Source: Coriobacteriia bacterium
GTDB taxonomy: Bacteria; Actinomycetota; Coriobacteriia; Anaerosomatales; JAAXUF01
Reading direction: 5' to 3'
DNA: 32,845 nucleotides
NCBI GenBank assembly: GCA_031292615.1
Contig: JARLGT010000054.1
Coordinates: 1 to 32,845, forward strand
In this document: one piece after another, positions 7,434-14,442 of the stretch
Layout: each line of letters opens with the position of its first letter
Numbering within the stretch: position 1 is the first letter of the stretch
Notes under the pieces: generated by a model
The model's database searches: none
What the model was told of the DNA's origin: nothing
What the model saw: the letters and a program-made list of their open reading frames with translations, nothing else
Translations under genes and position numbers: made by a program

Positions 7434-8813
7434 TTACTCGTCGTGCTTGATCTTTCGACGCATGGCCCAGCCGTCGATAACAACCTGCTCCGAGCGCTCG
7501 AGCGCGAGCGCCCCTGGGGGCACGTCGCGCGCGATTGTGCTTCCGGCGGCGGTGACCGCACCGTCCCCCACGGTCACTGGCGCCACAAGCATCGTATCAG
7601 ACCCGATGAAAGCGCCGTCGCCGATGCACGTGGCATGCTTCGTCTCTCCGTCGTAGTTGCAGGTGATCGAGCCTGCGCCGATGTTGACATCCTTGCCGAT
7701 TGTTGTGTCACCGATGTAGGAAAGGTGCGGCACCTTGCTGCCCTCGCCCACCGTCGACTTCTTGACCTCGACGCACGCTCCGACCTTGCTATTTGCCTCA
7801 AGCACCGTCCCGGCGCGCAGGTACGAAACGGGGCCGACTGTTGCGCCAGCGCCTACCGTCGCGCTCACGACGATCGAGGCGTCGATGACCGCATCGGCGG
7901 ACACAATGGCGTCAGTGAGCCGGGTGTTGGGCCCGATTACGGCGCGATCGCCAATCTCGGTGTCGCCGAAGAGAAACGTCATCGGAAGCAACTCGACGTC
8001 GCGCCCGAGGCGCGTGTCCGGGCCGATCCACACCAGCTCGGGATCGGTCATCGTGACGCCAGCGAGCATGTGGGCGTGGTTGATACGGCGCTGCATAACC
8101 TTGTTGGCCTCGGCGAGCTGCACGCGAGAGTTCACGCCGAGCGTCTCAAGCGCGTCGTCGGTCGAGCTGGCCGAGACCATCAGTCCCTCTGCGTTGAAGA
8201 TCGCGACCATGTCGGTGAGGTAGTACTCGCCTTGAGCGTTCTCGGTTGTCAGCCTGTCGAGGTGTGCAAAGAGGACGGCTGCGTCGAAGCAGTAAGTTCC
8301 CGTGTTGATCTCGTGGATGGCGCGTTCCAACGGCGAGCAGTCGTTCTCCTCGACGATCGCCGCGACGCAGCCGTCGTGCGTCGAGCGGATGATTCGCCCG
8401 TAGCCGGTCGGGTCCGGCAGGTTAGCGGTGAGCAGCGTCAGCGCCGAGCCGGTCGACTCGCGCATCGCTATCAACCCGGCGATCGTCTCGGGAGTAAAAA
8501 GTGCGTGGTCGCCCGACAGCACTACCAGCGAGCCCTCGAAGTCACGCAGGGCCTCGCGAGCGCTCATGACTGCATGTCCGGTTCCGAGCTGCTGGGGCTG
8601 ATGGACCGTGAGAACTTCCTCGGGCAGCACAGCCTCGACTACCTCGGCATGGTGACCAGTGACCGCGATGACTCGGTCACACCCAGCGCCGAGGGCCGCC
8701 GAGACCACCCAGTTCACCATCGGCTTGCCCAGGATCTCGTGGGCCACCTTCGGCTTGTCGGACTTCATGCGCGTGCCCTCGCCAGCGGCGAGGATGAGGG
8801 CGACGGAACTCAT
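7434..8813 (-). CDS. glmU: Bifunctional UDP-GlcNAc pyrophosphorylase / GlcN-1-P acetyltransferase
   Basis: A 459-residue cytoplasmic enzyme with the last two steps to UDP-N-acetylglucosamine, the precursor of peptidoglycan. The N-terminal uridylyltransferase (about 1-230) has LILAAGEGTRMKSDKPKV, QLGTGHAVMSA, LSGDHALF and NTGTYCF. The C-terminal left-handed beta-helix acetyltransferase (about 250-459) shows hexapeptide repeats, the RAGTVLEANSKVGACVEVKK stretch and the active-site segment GAGSITCNYDG. ATG 8813 has an AAGGAG Shine-Dalgarno eight bases upstream. It follows tRNA-Gln by 61 bases with no terminator seen between, so part of the transcription may come from the tRNA promoter. Confidence 0.97.
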   Translation of the reverse strand: MSSVALILAAGEGTRMKSDKPKVAHEILGKPMVNWVVSAALGAGCDRVIAVTGHHAEVVEAVLPEEVLTVHQPQQLGTGHAVMSAREALRDFEGSLVVLSGDHALFTPETIAGLIAMRESTGSALTLLTANLPDPTGYGRIIRSTHDGCVAAIVEENDCSPLERAIHEINTGTYCFDAAVLFAHLDRLTTENAQGEYYLTDMVAIFNAEGLMVSASSTDDALETLGVNSRVQLAEANKVMQRRINHAHMLAGVTMTDPELVWIGPDTRLGRDVELLPMTFLFGDTEIGDRAVIGPNTRLTDAIVSADAVIDASIVVSATVGAGATVGPVSYLRAGTVLEANSKVGACVEVKKSTVGEGSKVPHLSYIGDTTIGKDVNIGAGSITCNYDGETKHATCIGDGAFIGSDTMLVAPVTVGDGAVTAAGSTIARDVPPGALALERSEQVVIDGWAMRRKIKHDE

Positions 8814-8874
8814 TGTGAGGCTCCTTGGGTCTTGACCCGCAGCGGGTATCCCGACGGTGTGACGCCGAGTGCGA

Positions 8875-8948
8875 TGGCTGGGGCACCAGGATTCGAACCT
8901 GGATAGCGGGCACCAAAAGCCCGAGTCCTGCCGTTGAACGATGCCCCA
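8875..8948 (-). tRNA. tRNA-Gln (UUG anticodon)
   Basis: A 74-base cloverleaf on the minus strand: acceptor arm TGGGGCA/TGCCCCA, D arm starting GTTC, anticodon stem CGGGC/GCCCG with a 7-base loop TTTTGGT (anticodon TTG, reading CAA/CAG), T arm CCAGG/CCTGG with the TTCGAAT loop, discriminator G, and a genomically encoded CCA end. It sits between spoVG and glmU on the same strand. Confidence 0.97.
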
Positions 8949-8981
8949 ACGAAGTACGCACGCAGCGTCGAGCCGCACTGC

Positions 8982-9011
8982 AGTGTAAGAAGGAGCCTCG
9001 GCAAGCGTCAA
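8982..9011 (-). promoter_or_regulatory. Predicted promoter of tRNA-Gln
   Basis: The minus strand has TTGACG at 9011-9006 and TACACT at 8987-8982, spaced by 18 bases. The expected start site is about 27 bases before the mature tRNA. It probably drives the tRNA and possibly glmU downstream. Confidence 0.55.
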
Positions 9012-9077
9012 CAAGGACGCGCGATGACTGTGCGGCAAAACGTCGACAAGGCACGACCTAGCGCGCCAAACAATCGC

Positions 9078-9380
9078 CTAGATCTCGGCAGGCTCCAGCT
9101 GCTCGGCTGCCGCCGAGAACGCCTCCAGACCGCCGTCGATGGCAAACTGGTCCAGAACGGCCTGCTGAATGCTGTTGCGCGCGTCGGTGTTGATGGGGTG
9201 ACAGATGTCCCGGAAGTCGCCGTTAGGCAACTTGCGCGAGGGCATCGCGACGAACAGCCCTTTGTCACCGTTCACTACTCGAAGATCGTGGATCACGAAG
9301 CTGTCGTCGATCACGATCGAGGCGATCGCGCATACTTTGTTCATCGCGACGGGCCTCAGCGTTACCTTCGTGATCTGCAT
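9078..9380 (-). CDS. spoVG: SpoVG family nucleic-acid-binding regulator
   Basis: A 100-residue SpoVG protein, a small site-specific DNA/RNA-binding regulator best known from Bacillus, Listeria and Staphylococcus. The family core is complete: MQITKVTLRPV, AIASIVIDDSFVIHDLRVV, the basic FVAMPSRK with NGDFRDICHPIN, and a C-terminal helix. ATG 9380 follows an AGGGGGA Shine-Dalgarno. In a lineage not known from this sequence to sporulate, its role is more likely general post-transcriptional control than sporulation. It lies between the MobA-like gene and tRNA-Gln/glmU, as spoVG precedes glmU in Bacillus. Confidence 0.95.
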   Translation of the reverse strand: MQITKVTLRPVAMNKVCAIASIVIDDSFVIHDLRVVNGDKGLFVAMPSRKLPNGDFRDICHPINTDARNSIQQAVLDQFAIDGGLEAFSAAAEQLEPAEI

Positions 9381-9440
9381 GGTTCCCCCTTTGTCAGTGA
9401 TGGACGACCCCCCAGCCATCCAACAGTGCCTGTACTTTCA

Positions 9441-10223
9441 CTATTCTGCGGAGTTCGGGGTATTCCTACCCGAACGACCGGCGTACAGCACACGTTCCGC
9501 CACTACGACATCGATGGGCTTGTCCACATCGGCCCCGATGGAGGCAAACGTCGTGTACACCGCTACGCAGTGCACTCCGAGCAGCTGCTCCATCTTGCGT
9601 TCCACGTCGTCGACTCGCAGCCTGCCAGTGACGTACTTGATGATGAAGGGCACGCCGATGACGCGCGCCATTGCAATCGGGCTCTTGCGCGCATCAAACA
9701 GCTTCTGGCCTAGCCCACGGTTGCGACGAACCACCTCCGGCGCGAGCACCATCATGTTGCCGCCGGTCACGTTCCCGCCCGAGACCTTCACGTAGGTTCG
9801 CCGCGAGCCCGGGAACTGAGCCTCCATCTCCTCGGCCGAGACAAGCGGGTAGCTGAACTGCGCGCCGGCATCTAGGGAGCGCGTAACGAAGTCGTCGATT
9901 GCCTCCGGGGTGAGCGCCGGAAGGTCGCCTGTCGCGGCGAGCACGGGCCTGTTGCCCTCGAACGCCGAGAACCCCGCCAGAGCGTTGTCGATGAACGACG
10001 CATCGGAGACTACGACGTGGTCGACGAGCTTCACCCAATCCCCGAGATCGTCGGCACACGGCACGACGACCGCGATCTGTTCGATGGTATTGGCGGCCCG
10101 CAGAGCCTCGACGACCCACTCGATCATCGGTTTTCCGGCGATCGGAACGAGTCCTTTGATGCGCTCGGTGGGATCGATGATCGCGCCGTCGCCCCCGCCC
10201 AGAACCATCGCGTGAACGCTCAC
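9441..10223 (-). CDS. MobA-like nucleotidyltransferase (NTP_transf_3), substrate unknown
   Basis: A 260-residue GT-A fold nucleotidyltransferase. The N-terminus has a changed nucleotide-binding loop (MVLGGGDGAIID) followed by KGLVPIAGKPMIEWVVEAL, and the metal-binding region ATGDLPALTPEAI near residue 97. The C-terminal half (GGNMMVLAPEVVRRNRGLG... VIGVPFIIKYVTGRLRVDDVE) resembles uncharacterised actinobacterial and Firmicute NTP transferases rather than MobA itself. GTG 10223 overlaps the ispE stop by four bases (GTGA), so the two are co-translated. It occupies the place of purR/ridA of the Bacillus cluster. A link to isoprenoid or cell-envelope precursor synthesis is suggested only by position. 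Confidence 0.8.
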   Translation of the reverse strand: MSVHAMVLGGGDGAIIDPTERIKGLVPIAGKPMIEWVVEALRAANTIEQIAVVVPCADDLGDWVKLVDHVVVSDASFIDNALAGFSAFEGNRPVLAATGDLPALTPEAIDDFVTRSLDAGAQFSYPLVSAEEMEAQFPGSRRTYVKVSGGNVTGGNMMVLAPEVVRRNRGLGQKLFDARKSPIAMARVIGVPFIIKYVTGRLRVDDVERKMEQLLGVHCVAVYTTFASIGADVDKPIDVVVAERVLYAGRSGRNTPNSAE

Positions 10224-11107
10224 ACCATCATCTCACTCTCGGTAACGACCGGACCTTGGGCGCTGAGCGCCGTAGCCGCCGACCACCAGCCGCGCTGTTC
10301 CGCAACTCGCGAGATGCGCTCGGCATCCAACGCGGAGTCGCAGATCGCGAAGACTGCCGATCCGCTCCCGGCCATTGTCGCGCCGAGCACCCCCGTCTCG
10401 GCGCGCAGGAACGCGAGTGCGTCCCCAATGGCGGGAACGAGCGCCTCCGCGGCAGGAATCATGTTGTTGGCCAAGCCCGCCGCAAGCGCTCTCGGATCGC
10501 GAAAGCGAACGGAGTCGGTGACGGGGCGCATGTCGCCGACGAGTTGGGGATCGGCGTCGAACGCGCGATAGGCGTCCGCAGTAGGCACGGCCGCAGGTGG
10601 ACGAACCACGACAACGGTCGCCTCGATGGGCTTCAGGCTCCGAACCAGGTGGTCGCCTCGGCCATCCATGAGAGCTGCGCCGCCTTGAAGCAGAAACGGC
10701 ACGTCAGCGCCGAGCGACGCGGCGACATCGAGCAGCCGGAGGTCGTCGCGCTCCAAGCCTGCCCAATGCGCGAGCCCCGCGAGCACTGCCGCCGCGTCCG
10801 ACGATCCGCCGCCGAGCCCCGCTCCGGCCGGGATGCGCTTGGCGAGGGTGATATCGAGAAGGACGTCGAGCCCGTACGCGGCCGAGAACGCTCGAGCCGC
10901 GCGATACGCGAGGTTGCTCTCGGCGGGAATGCCCAAGTCGACGTCGCAGGACAGCTCAAGCTCATCGGCGGGCGTCAGAGTGACTCTGTCAGCCAGCGCT
11001 AGGGTGTGTAGCACCGTCTGAACCGAGTGATATCCATCGGGTCGGATCGAGCCGACTCCGAGGAACAGGTTGACCTTGGCGGGGGCGCTGATCGTGAGGG
11101 ACTGCAT
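10220..11107 (-). CDS. ispE: 4-diphosphocytidyl-2-C-methyl-D-erythritol kinase
   Basis: A 295-residue GHMP kinase that phosphorylates CDP-methylerythritol in the non-mevalonate (MEP) isoprenoid pathway. Motif 1 is SAPAKVNLFLGV, the ATP-binding glycine/serine loop is PAGAGLGGGSSDAAAVL (about residues 91-107), and the C-terminal GHMP motif is LGATMAGSGSAVFAI. DVPFLLQGGAALMDGRG is also typical. The ATG at 11107 has only a distant AGGGG; no better start is seen. The downstream nucleotidyltransferase overlaps by four bases. Gene order veg-ispE is as in Bacillus. Confidence 0.95.
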   Translation of the reverse strand: MQSLTISAPAKVNLFLGVGSIRPDGYHSVQTVLHTLALADRVTLTPADELELSCDVDLGIPAESNLAYRAARAFSAAYGLDVLLDITLAKRIPAGAGLGGGSSDAAAVLAGLAHWAGLERDDLRLLDVAASLGADVPFLLQGGAALMDGRGDHLVRSLKPIEATVVVVRPPAAVPTADAYRAFDADPQLVGDMRPVTDSVRFRDPRALAAGLANNMIPAAEALVPAIGDALAFLRAETGVLGATMAGSGSAVFAICDSALDAERISRVAEQRGWWSAATALSAQGPVVTESEMMV

Positions 11108-11194
11108 GTCGGTGAGTGTTCCCCTCGGACATGACAAAGCGCGGAGCATATGCCCCGCGCCATTGTCGCGAAATCGGTGAGTATCGCGCCTCGC

Positions 11195-11476
11195 TTAGTT
11201 AAGCCAAGGCAACAGGTTCTCGCCACTCTCGACGTGCGTGAGTTCGACCGTGCCGGTGAGCACGTCGACGTACTGGTACGAAGCACGGGCGGTACGATCG
11301 CGCTTCTCCAGCACTTCCACGACGAAGAGCGCAGGGTGTGTCTGCATCAGGATGCCCTCGCGCTCCACGATTTTCGAGCGGCCCATGTTGGCGCGCACAC
11401 GAATACGGCTGCCGGTCATTCCTTCGAGATCCGTACGAATGCGCCCGACAACTTCAGCTTGACGAACTAGATCCAT
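11195..11476 (-). CDS. veg: Veg family protein
   Basis: A 93-residue protein of the Veg family (DUF1021), a small conserved Firmicute protein that in Bacillus influences biofilm gene expression. The recognisable core is GSRIRVRANMGRSKIVEREG, then LMQTHPALFVVEV and SYQYVDVLTGTVELT, matching the Veg layout (basic N-terminal loop, SH3-like strands). ATG 11476 has a strong GGGAGG Shine-Dalgarno eight bases upstream. It lies between ksgA and ispE, as in Bacillus (where yabG and sspF also occur; they are absent here). Confidence 0.92.
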   Translation of the reverse strand: MDLVRQAEVVGRIRTDLEGMTGSRIRVRANMGRSKIVEREGILMQTHPALFVVEVLEKRDRTARASYQYVDVLTGTVELTHVESGENLLPWLN

Positions 11477-11486
11477 GAATAGAACC

Positions 11487-11511
11487 TCCCTCTGCTCAAG
11501 AGGGAAGTATA
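11487..11511 (-). promoter_or_regulatory. veg -10 box and inverted repeat over start site/Shine-Dalgarno
   Basis: The minus strand has TATACT at 11511-11506, then a perfect inverted repeat with 7-bp arms (TCCCTCT/AGAGGGA) and a 5-base loop at 11505-11487. The second arm overlaps the Shine-Dalgarno of veg. If transcription starts six or seven bases after TATACT, only the second arm is in the RNA, so an operator role is as likely as an RNA hairpin; a transcript from further upstream would carry the full hairpin. Confidence 0.4.
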
Positions 11512-11542
11512 GCTGAGCCAAGGCTAAATTACCAGCGTGCTG

Positions 11543-11556
11543 ACCGACCAGTCGGT
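11543..11556. promoter_or_regulatory. 14-bp palindrome upstream of veg (TetR-like operator shape)
   Basis: ACCGAC-CA-GTCGGT, a perfect palindrome around a two-base centre. It sits about 32 bases upstream of the veg -10 box, in the 129-base gap between ksgA and veg. The half-site resembles operators of TetR-family regulators, but no such regulator is in the window. Confidence 0.35.
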
Positions 11557-11605
11557 TAGAAATCGCACGCAAACGAAAACCATTTCCAGCGATTCGGTGA
11601 CGCAG

Positions 11606-12466
11606 TCAGGCTTCAACGTTTGGTAGAGCCTTCGCCAACGCGAGGAACTTCTCGGGATCGAGCGCTTCGGCACGCAGCGATCCGTCGACTCCGGCCGCCT
11701 CCAGTGCGGCATCAAGAGCCTCGGCATCAAGGCCCAGTGTGCTTTTCAGAGAGTTACGGATCGTCTTGCGTCGCTGGGCGAACCCAGCCTCGGCGGCGCG
11801 GGCCGCGGCGTGAAGGAGCGCAGGATCGGTCGCGAGTGGCGCGCGCTCAAGCCGCAGCACCGCCGAGTCAACACGCGGCGGCGGCAGGAAGCATGAGCGC
11901 GAGACCGCGAAACGGCCAGCGGGCTTCGCCAGCAGGCGCAGTTTGACGGTGTAGGCGCCGAAGTCCTTGGTGCCCGGCGAAGCAGCCATGCGATCGGCGA
12001 CCTCCGCCTGCACCATGATGGTCGCACTTTGGAGGCTGGGAATCTCCTCGAAGAAGCGGAGGACGACGGTTGCCGCGACGGCGTAGGGAAGGTTGGCGAC
12101 CATCGCGACGGGTGGTCCGAAGGGCTCAGCGAGCGCTTCAGGGCTTACGGCCACGGCGTCGGCGCGCACGATGGCGAGGCGAGCGCAGTCGGCCGTGGTC
12201 TCCGCAAGCGCAGGGAGCAAGTCGGAGTCGCGTTCTACGGCGACCACTGCGCCAGCGTGCTGGCACAGCGCGGCTGTAAGCGTGCCGATGCCGGGCCCGA
12301 TCTCTATGACGGTCTCGTCACCGGCGAGCTTGGCCAGAGCAATGATGCGACCGATGACGTTGTCGTCGATGAGAAAGTGCTGACCCAGCGCCTTCTTGGT
12401 CGCAAGACCGTGGCGCTTGAGGACAGCGATCGTCTCAGAGGGAGTTGCGAGCGGCGAGTGCGCCAC
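11606..12466 (-). CDS. ksgA: 16S rRNA dimethyladenosine transferase
   Basis: A 286-residue SAM-dependent methyltransferase that dimethylates the two adjacent adenosines of the 16S rRNA helix 45 (RsmA/KsgA). Motifs in order: KKALGQHFLIDDNVIGRI, motif I VIEIGPGIGTLTAAL, the acidic VAVERD, catalytic motif IV VANLPYAVAATVVL, and the C-terminal FLPPPRVDSAVLRL with FAQRRKTIRNSL. The GTG start at 12466 lies two bases beyond the stop of the yabE-like gene, with little Shine-Dalgarno, so coupling is likely. The ribonuclease M5 gene (rnmV) found between yabE and ksgA in Bacillus is absent. Confidence 0.96.
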   Translation of the reverse strand: MAHSPLATPSETIAVLKRHGLATKKALGQHFLIDDNVIGRIIALAKLAGDETVIEIGPGIGTLTAALCQHAGAVVAVERDSDLLPALAETTADCARLAIVRADAVAVSPEALAEPFGPPVAMVANLPYAVAATVVLRFFEEIPSLQSATIMVQAEVADRMAASPGTKDFGAYTVKLRLLAKPAGRFAVSRSCFLPPPRVDSAVLRLERAPLATDPALLHAAARAAEAGFAQRRKTIRNSLKSTLGLDAEALDAALEAAGVDGSLRAEALDPEKFLALAKALPNVEA

Positions 12467-12468
12467 GG

Positions 12469-13506
12469 TTAGTCGAGCACGACGATGGTGACGTGGCGCT
12501 TGCCCCAGGAGTTGACCTCGAAAAGCGAGTTGAAGCACAGGTCGATATGGCGACCGTTGATCATACCGCCGGTGTCGCCCGCGATCGCGTAGCCGTAGCC
12601 GGGCACGTAGAGATGCGAGCCCAGCGGGATGACGTTGGGGTCGACCGCAACGATGCCGCGCTCGCAGCGCGGACCGGTGGCCGTGCCAGACGATGCGCCC
12701 GGCTCCTCGGCGGAGTACGCGGTCGCGATCACGTTGATGTGACGGCCCTGAGGGAGCGTACTGGCACGTATGAGCTGAGCCGAGATGTGAGCCACAGCGA
12801 GCTGGCGACGAGTCGAGCCGTCGCCCGTTCCCACGGCGACGACCTCGGTCACGGGTTTCACGACGACGTTTTCGGCGGTCAGGGTGGACGAACCCTCGAT
12901 GCCGCTAACGACGAGCGATCGGTAGATGCGCATGACGCTGCCGACGCTGCCATGCCGGATGATGCGCCGTACACCCTTGGGAAGCGTACCGTCGGGACGC
13001 TCGGCGACGGCGAATGGCGCGTTGGTGGTGACGGTGGAGATGCGCGCGAACGAGTCCGGCGCCGTGATGCGCATTCCGGGCTTGAGCGGGGCGTCCAGTG
13101 CTGGGGTCACTCCGGCAGTTGCCTCGGGGTCGAGCCCAGCCGCGACCAGTGCATCGGCGACCGTCTTACCCACGACGTTCAGCGACGTGTCGGTACCGCC
13201 CAGGACGACGACGACAGGGACGGCGTGGCGCACTACAACGCTCATCCCAGCGGTGACCTTGGTGTCCTGCGAAGGGAAGACCAAGTCGCCAGCTCCGACC
13301 TTCACGCCGGTCTCGGAGAGCAGACCGGCCACGTCGGCGGATTGAGAGTCGATATGCAGAGTCCGGCCGTCCACGACGACCGAGACCTGCTTTTGGGCCC
13401 ACACGAATCCGGTGACACAGAGCAAGAGGATGAGTGCTGGAACGAAGGCTGCGACGATGAACTGGGTCCTCTGGGATCGTGCCGAGCGAGTCGGCTCAGA
13501 CCTCAT
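12469..13506 (-). CDS. YabE-like wall hydrolase with DUF348, G5 and 3D domains
   Basis: A 345-residue membrane-anchored cell-wall protein. An N-terminal transmembrane/signal segment (about 17-37) is followed by two DUF348 repeats (about 38-145), a G5 domain (about 155-225, LPKGVRRIIRHGSVGSVMRI) and a C-terminal 3D domain (about 255-345). The 3D domain shows its three aspartates in VAVDPNVIPLG, AGDTGG and HIDLCF, so lytic transglycosylase activity is plausible. It occupies the place of actinobacterial rpfB and Bacillus yabE; no Rpf domain is present. ATG 13506 has GAGAGG five bases upstream; an in-frame ATG at 13530 is possible. A promoter-like pair (TTGCGT, 17 bases, TAGCAT) lies upstream. 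Confidence 0.92.
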   Translation of the reverse strand: MRSEPTRSARSQRTQFIVAAFVPALILLLCVTGFVWAQKQVSVVVDGRTLHIDSQSADVAGLLSETGVKVGAGDLVFPSQDTKVTAGMSVVVRHAVPVVVVLGGTDTSLNVVGKTVADALVAAGLDPEATAGVTPALDAPLKPGMRITAPDSFARISTVTTNAPFAVAERPDGTLPKGVRRIIRHGSVGSVMRIYRSLVVSGIEGSSTLTAENVVVKPVTEVVAVGTGDGSTRRQLAVAHISAQLIRASTLPQGRHINVIATAYSAEEPGASSGTATGPRCERGIVAVDPNVIPLGSHLYVPGYGYAIAGDTGGMINGRHIDLCFNSLFEVNSWGKRHVTIVVLD

Positions 13507-13563
13507 TAAGACCTCTCTGATCGGGGACATTTCAACCGTTCCGTAACGAGGAGCGGAGTTCCG

Positions 13564-13592
13564 ATGCTAGCGCTCTGAAACGCCCGACGCAA
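13564..13592 (-). promoter_or_regulatory. Predicted promoter of the yabE-like gene
   Basis: On the minus strand TTGCGT (13592-13587) and TAGCAT (13569-13564) are separated by exactly 17 bases, leaving a leader of about 50 bases before the ATG at 13506. It may also serve the downstream ksgA, two bases after the yabE-like stop. Confidence 0.4.
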
Positions 13593-13780
13593 ACCCGCAG
13601 GTCGCCACGAATAGCTTTCTCGGAGGGGACAAAAACGTCGTGTCGTCAACGGATTTCCGAGCATCTCGGACGCCACATCTGGGTGTTCCTGTCAACTCCG
13701 GGGCGCCAGCCAAGGCGGCGACAAGGGCGCGCGCGAGCACGCATGCGAGGCACACACGGCAGGCTGCGGGATGCAGGCGC

Positions 13781-13802
13781 GGCGCACGTCTGAGACGTGG
13801 CG
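13781..13802 (-). terminator. Strong hairpin downstream of the flavoprotein gene
   Basis: A perfect 15-base palindrome (13785-13799, arms CACGTCT/AGACGTG around one base), extendable with GC pairs and one bulge to about ten pairs. It lies about 35 bases after the stop codon. No U-run follows, so it is a candidate terminator or RNA end-protecting stem. Confidence 0.35.
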
Positions 13803-13836
13803 CAGTCGCCGCGCTAGGGAGCGCGAGCACAACGGA

Positions 13837-14442
13837 TCAGCGCTGGGCGCGAACCGCCTCTACCAGCTGTCGGCCGATCTCCTCGGCGCGCTGGAGGGCG
13901 TCCGGTTCACTGACGATGTCGCCTGGCTTGTCCGGACCGACGACCTCAAGGACGCGTTCGGCGCTCACGGAGAGCACGGCAAAGACGCTCTTGATCGGGT
14001 TCAGAGCGCAACCCGTTCCATACGGGTCGCCTCCCCCGCCGACGAGCAGGATCGCGCCTGGGCGCTTGGTCGCCGGACGCGGCTCTTTGAGGATGTAGCG
14101 GCGCACCCAGTACGGCTGGCAGCGGTCGAGCAGCGTCTTGAGCACAGCGGGGACAGTCGCGAAGAACACGGGCGAGGCGACTGCTATCGCGTTGGCCGAA
14201 TCGAGAGCAGCGTACACGTCGTCCATCCCGTCGCGCTGGACGCAGCGTCCGTCCTTGGAGCAGGCGTTGCAGCCAAGGCAGACGTTGACGCCGGCGTCCT
14301 TGGCCACGAGCTTGGTTGCCCTGCCTCCCGCGGCCTCGACGCCCGCGATCAGCGCGTCGAGCAGACGCTCGCTGTTGCCGTGACGCCGCGGACTGCCCGC
14401 GATGCACAGAACCGTCGGACGGCTGTCGGCGACCTCGCTCAT
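13837..14442 (-). CDS. Iron-sulfur flavoprotein, NADPH-dependent FMN reductase family
   Basis: A 201-residue flavodoxin-fold protein. The FMN-binding loop is CIAGSPRRHGNSERLLDAL; the compact cysteine motif CLGCNACSKDGRC (about residues 55-67) is the [4Fe-4S] site of Isf-type flavoproteins; and SPVFFATVPAVLKTLLDR is the usual second FMN loop. Such proteins move electrons between ferredoxin and small acceptors in anaerobes, and some protect against oxygen or reduce aromatic compounds; the substrate cannot be told. ATG 14442 overlaps the tatD stop by four bases (ATGA), so it is the last gene of a metG-tatD-flavoprotein operon, an unusual partner for these two. Confidence 0.88.
   Translation of the reverse strand: MSEVADSRPTVLCIAGSPRRHGNSERLLDALIAGVEAAGGRATKLVAKDAGVNVCLGCNACSKDGRCVQRDGMDDVYAALDSANAIAVASPVFFATVPAVLKTLLDRCQPYWVRRYILKEPRPATKRPGAILLVGGGGDPYGTGCALNPIKSVFAVLSVSAERVLEVVGPDKPGDIVSEPDALQRAEEIGRQLVEAVRAQR

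Larger units (their letters stand above)
13507..13836. other. 330-base gap between yabE-like gene and flavoprotein gene
   Basis: No credible gene. It holds the predicted yabE promoter (13564-13592) and a hairpin behind the flavoprotein gene (13781-13802). Further upstream on the minus strand there is a TTGACA at 13695-13690, without a matching -10 at 16-18 bases. The rest looks like ordinary GC-rich spacer. I searched by eye for the c-di-AMP (ydaO) motif that precedes many rpf genes and did not see it. Confidence 0.5.

Noticed and set aside
8814-8874. Small stem between tRNA-Gln and glmU as a terminator
   Set aside because: The stem (ACCCG/CGGGT) has only five pairs and no U-run, and glmU has no promoter of its own visible; read-through is more likely.
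6429-8906. Very long open frame (825 codons) on the plus strand
   Set aside because: It is antisense to prs and glmU, both complete and well conserved; the frame stays open because of high GC codon bias. The product has no recognisable domain.
13567-13830. 87-codon minus-strand frame in the gap upstream of the yabE-like gene
   Set aside because: Composition is Ala/Arg/Cys-rich without a Shine-Dalgarno, it crosses the hairpin and predicted promoter, and it has no known motif.
13507-13836. c-di-AMP (ydaO) riboswitch before the rpfB/yabE-like gene
   Set aside because: Expected from rpf genes in other actinobacteria, but I do not see its conserved G-rich and GAA segments on the minus strand. 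A covariance-model search would decide.
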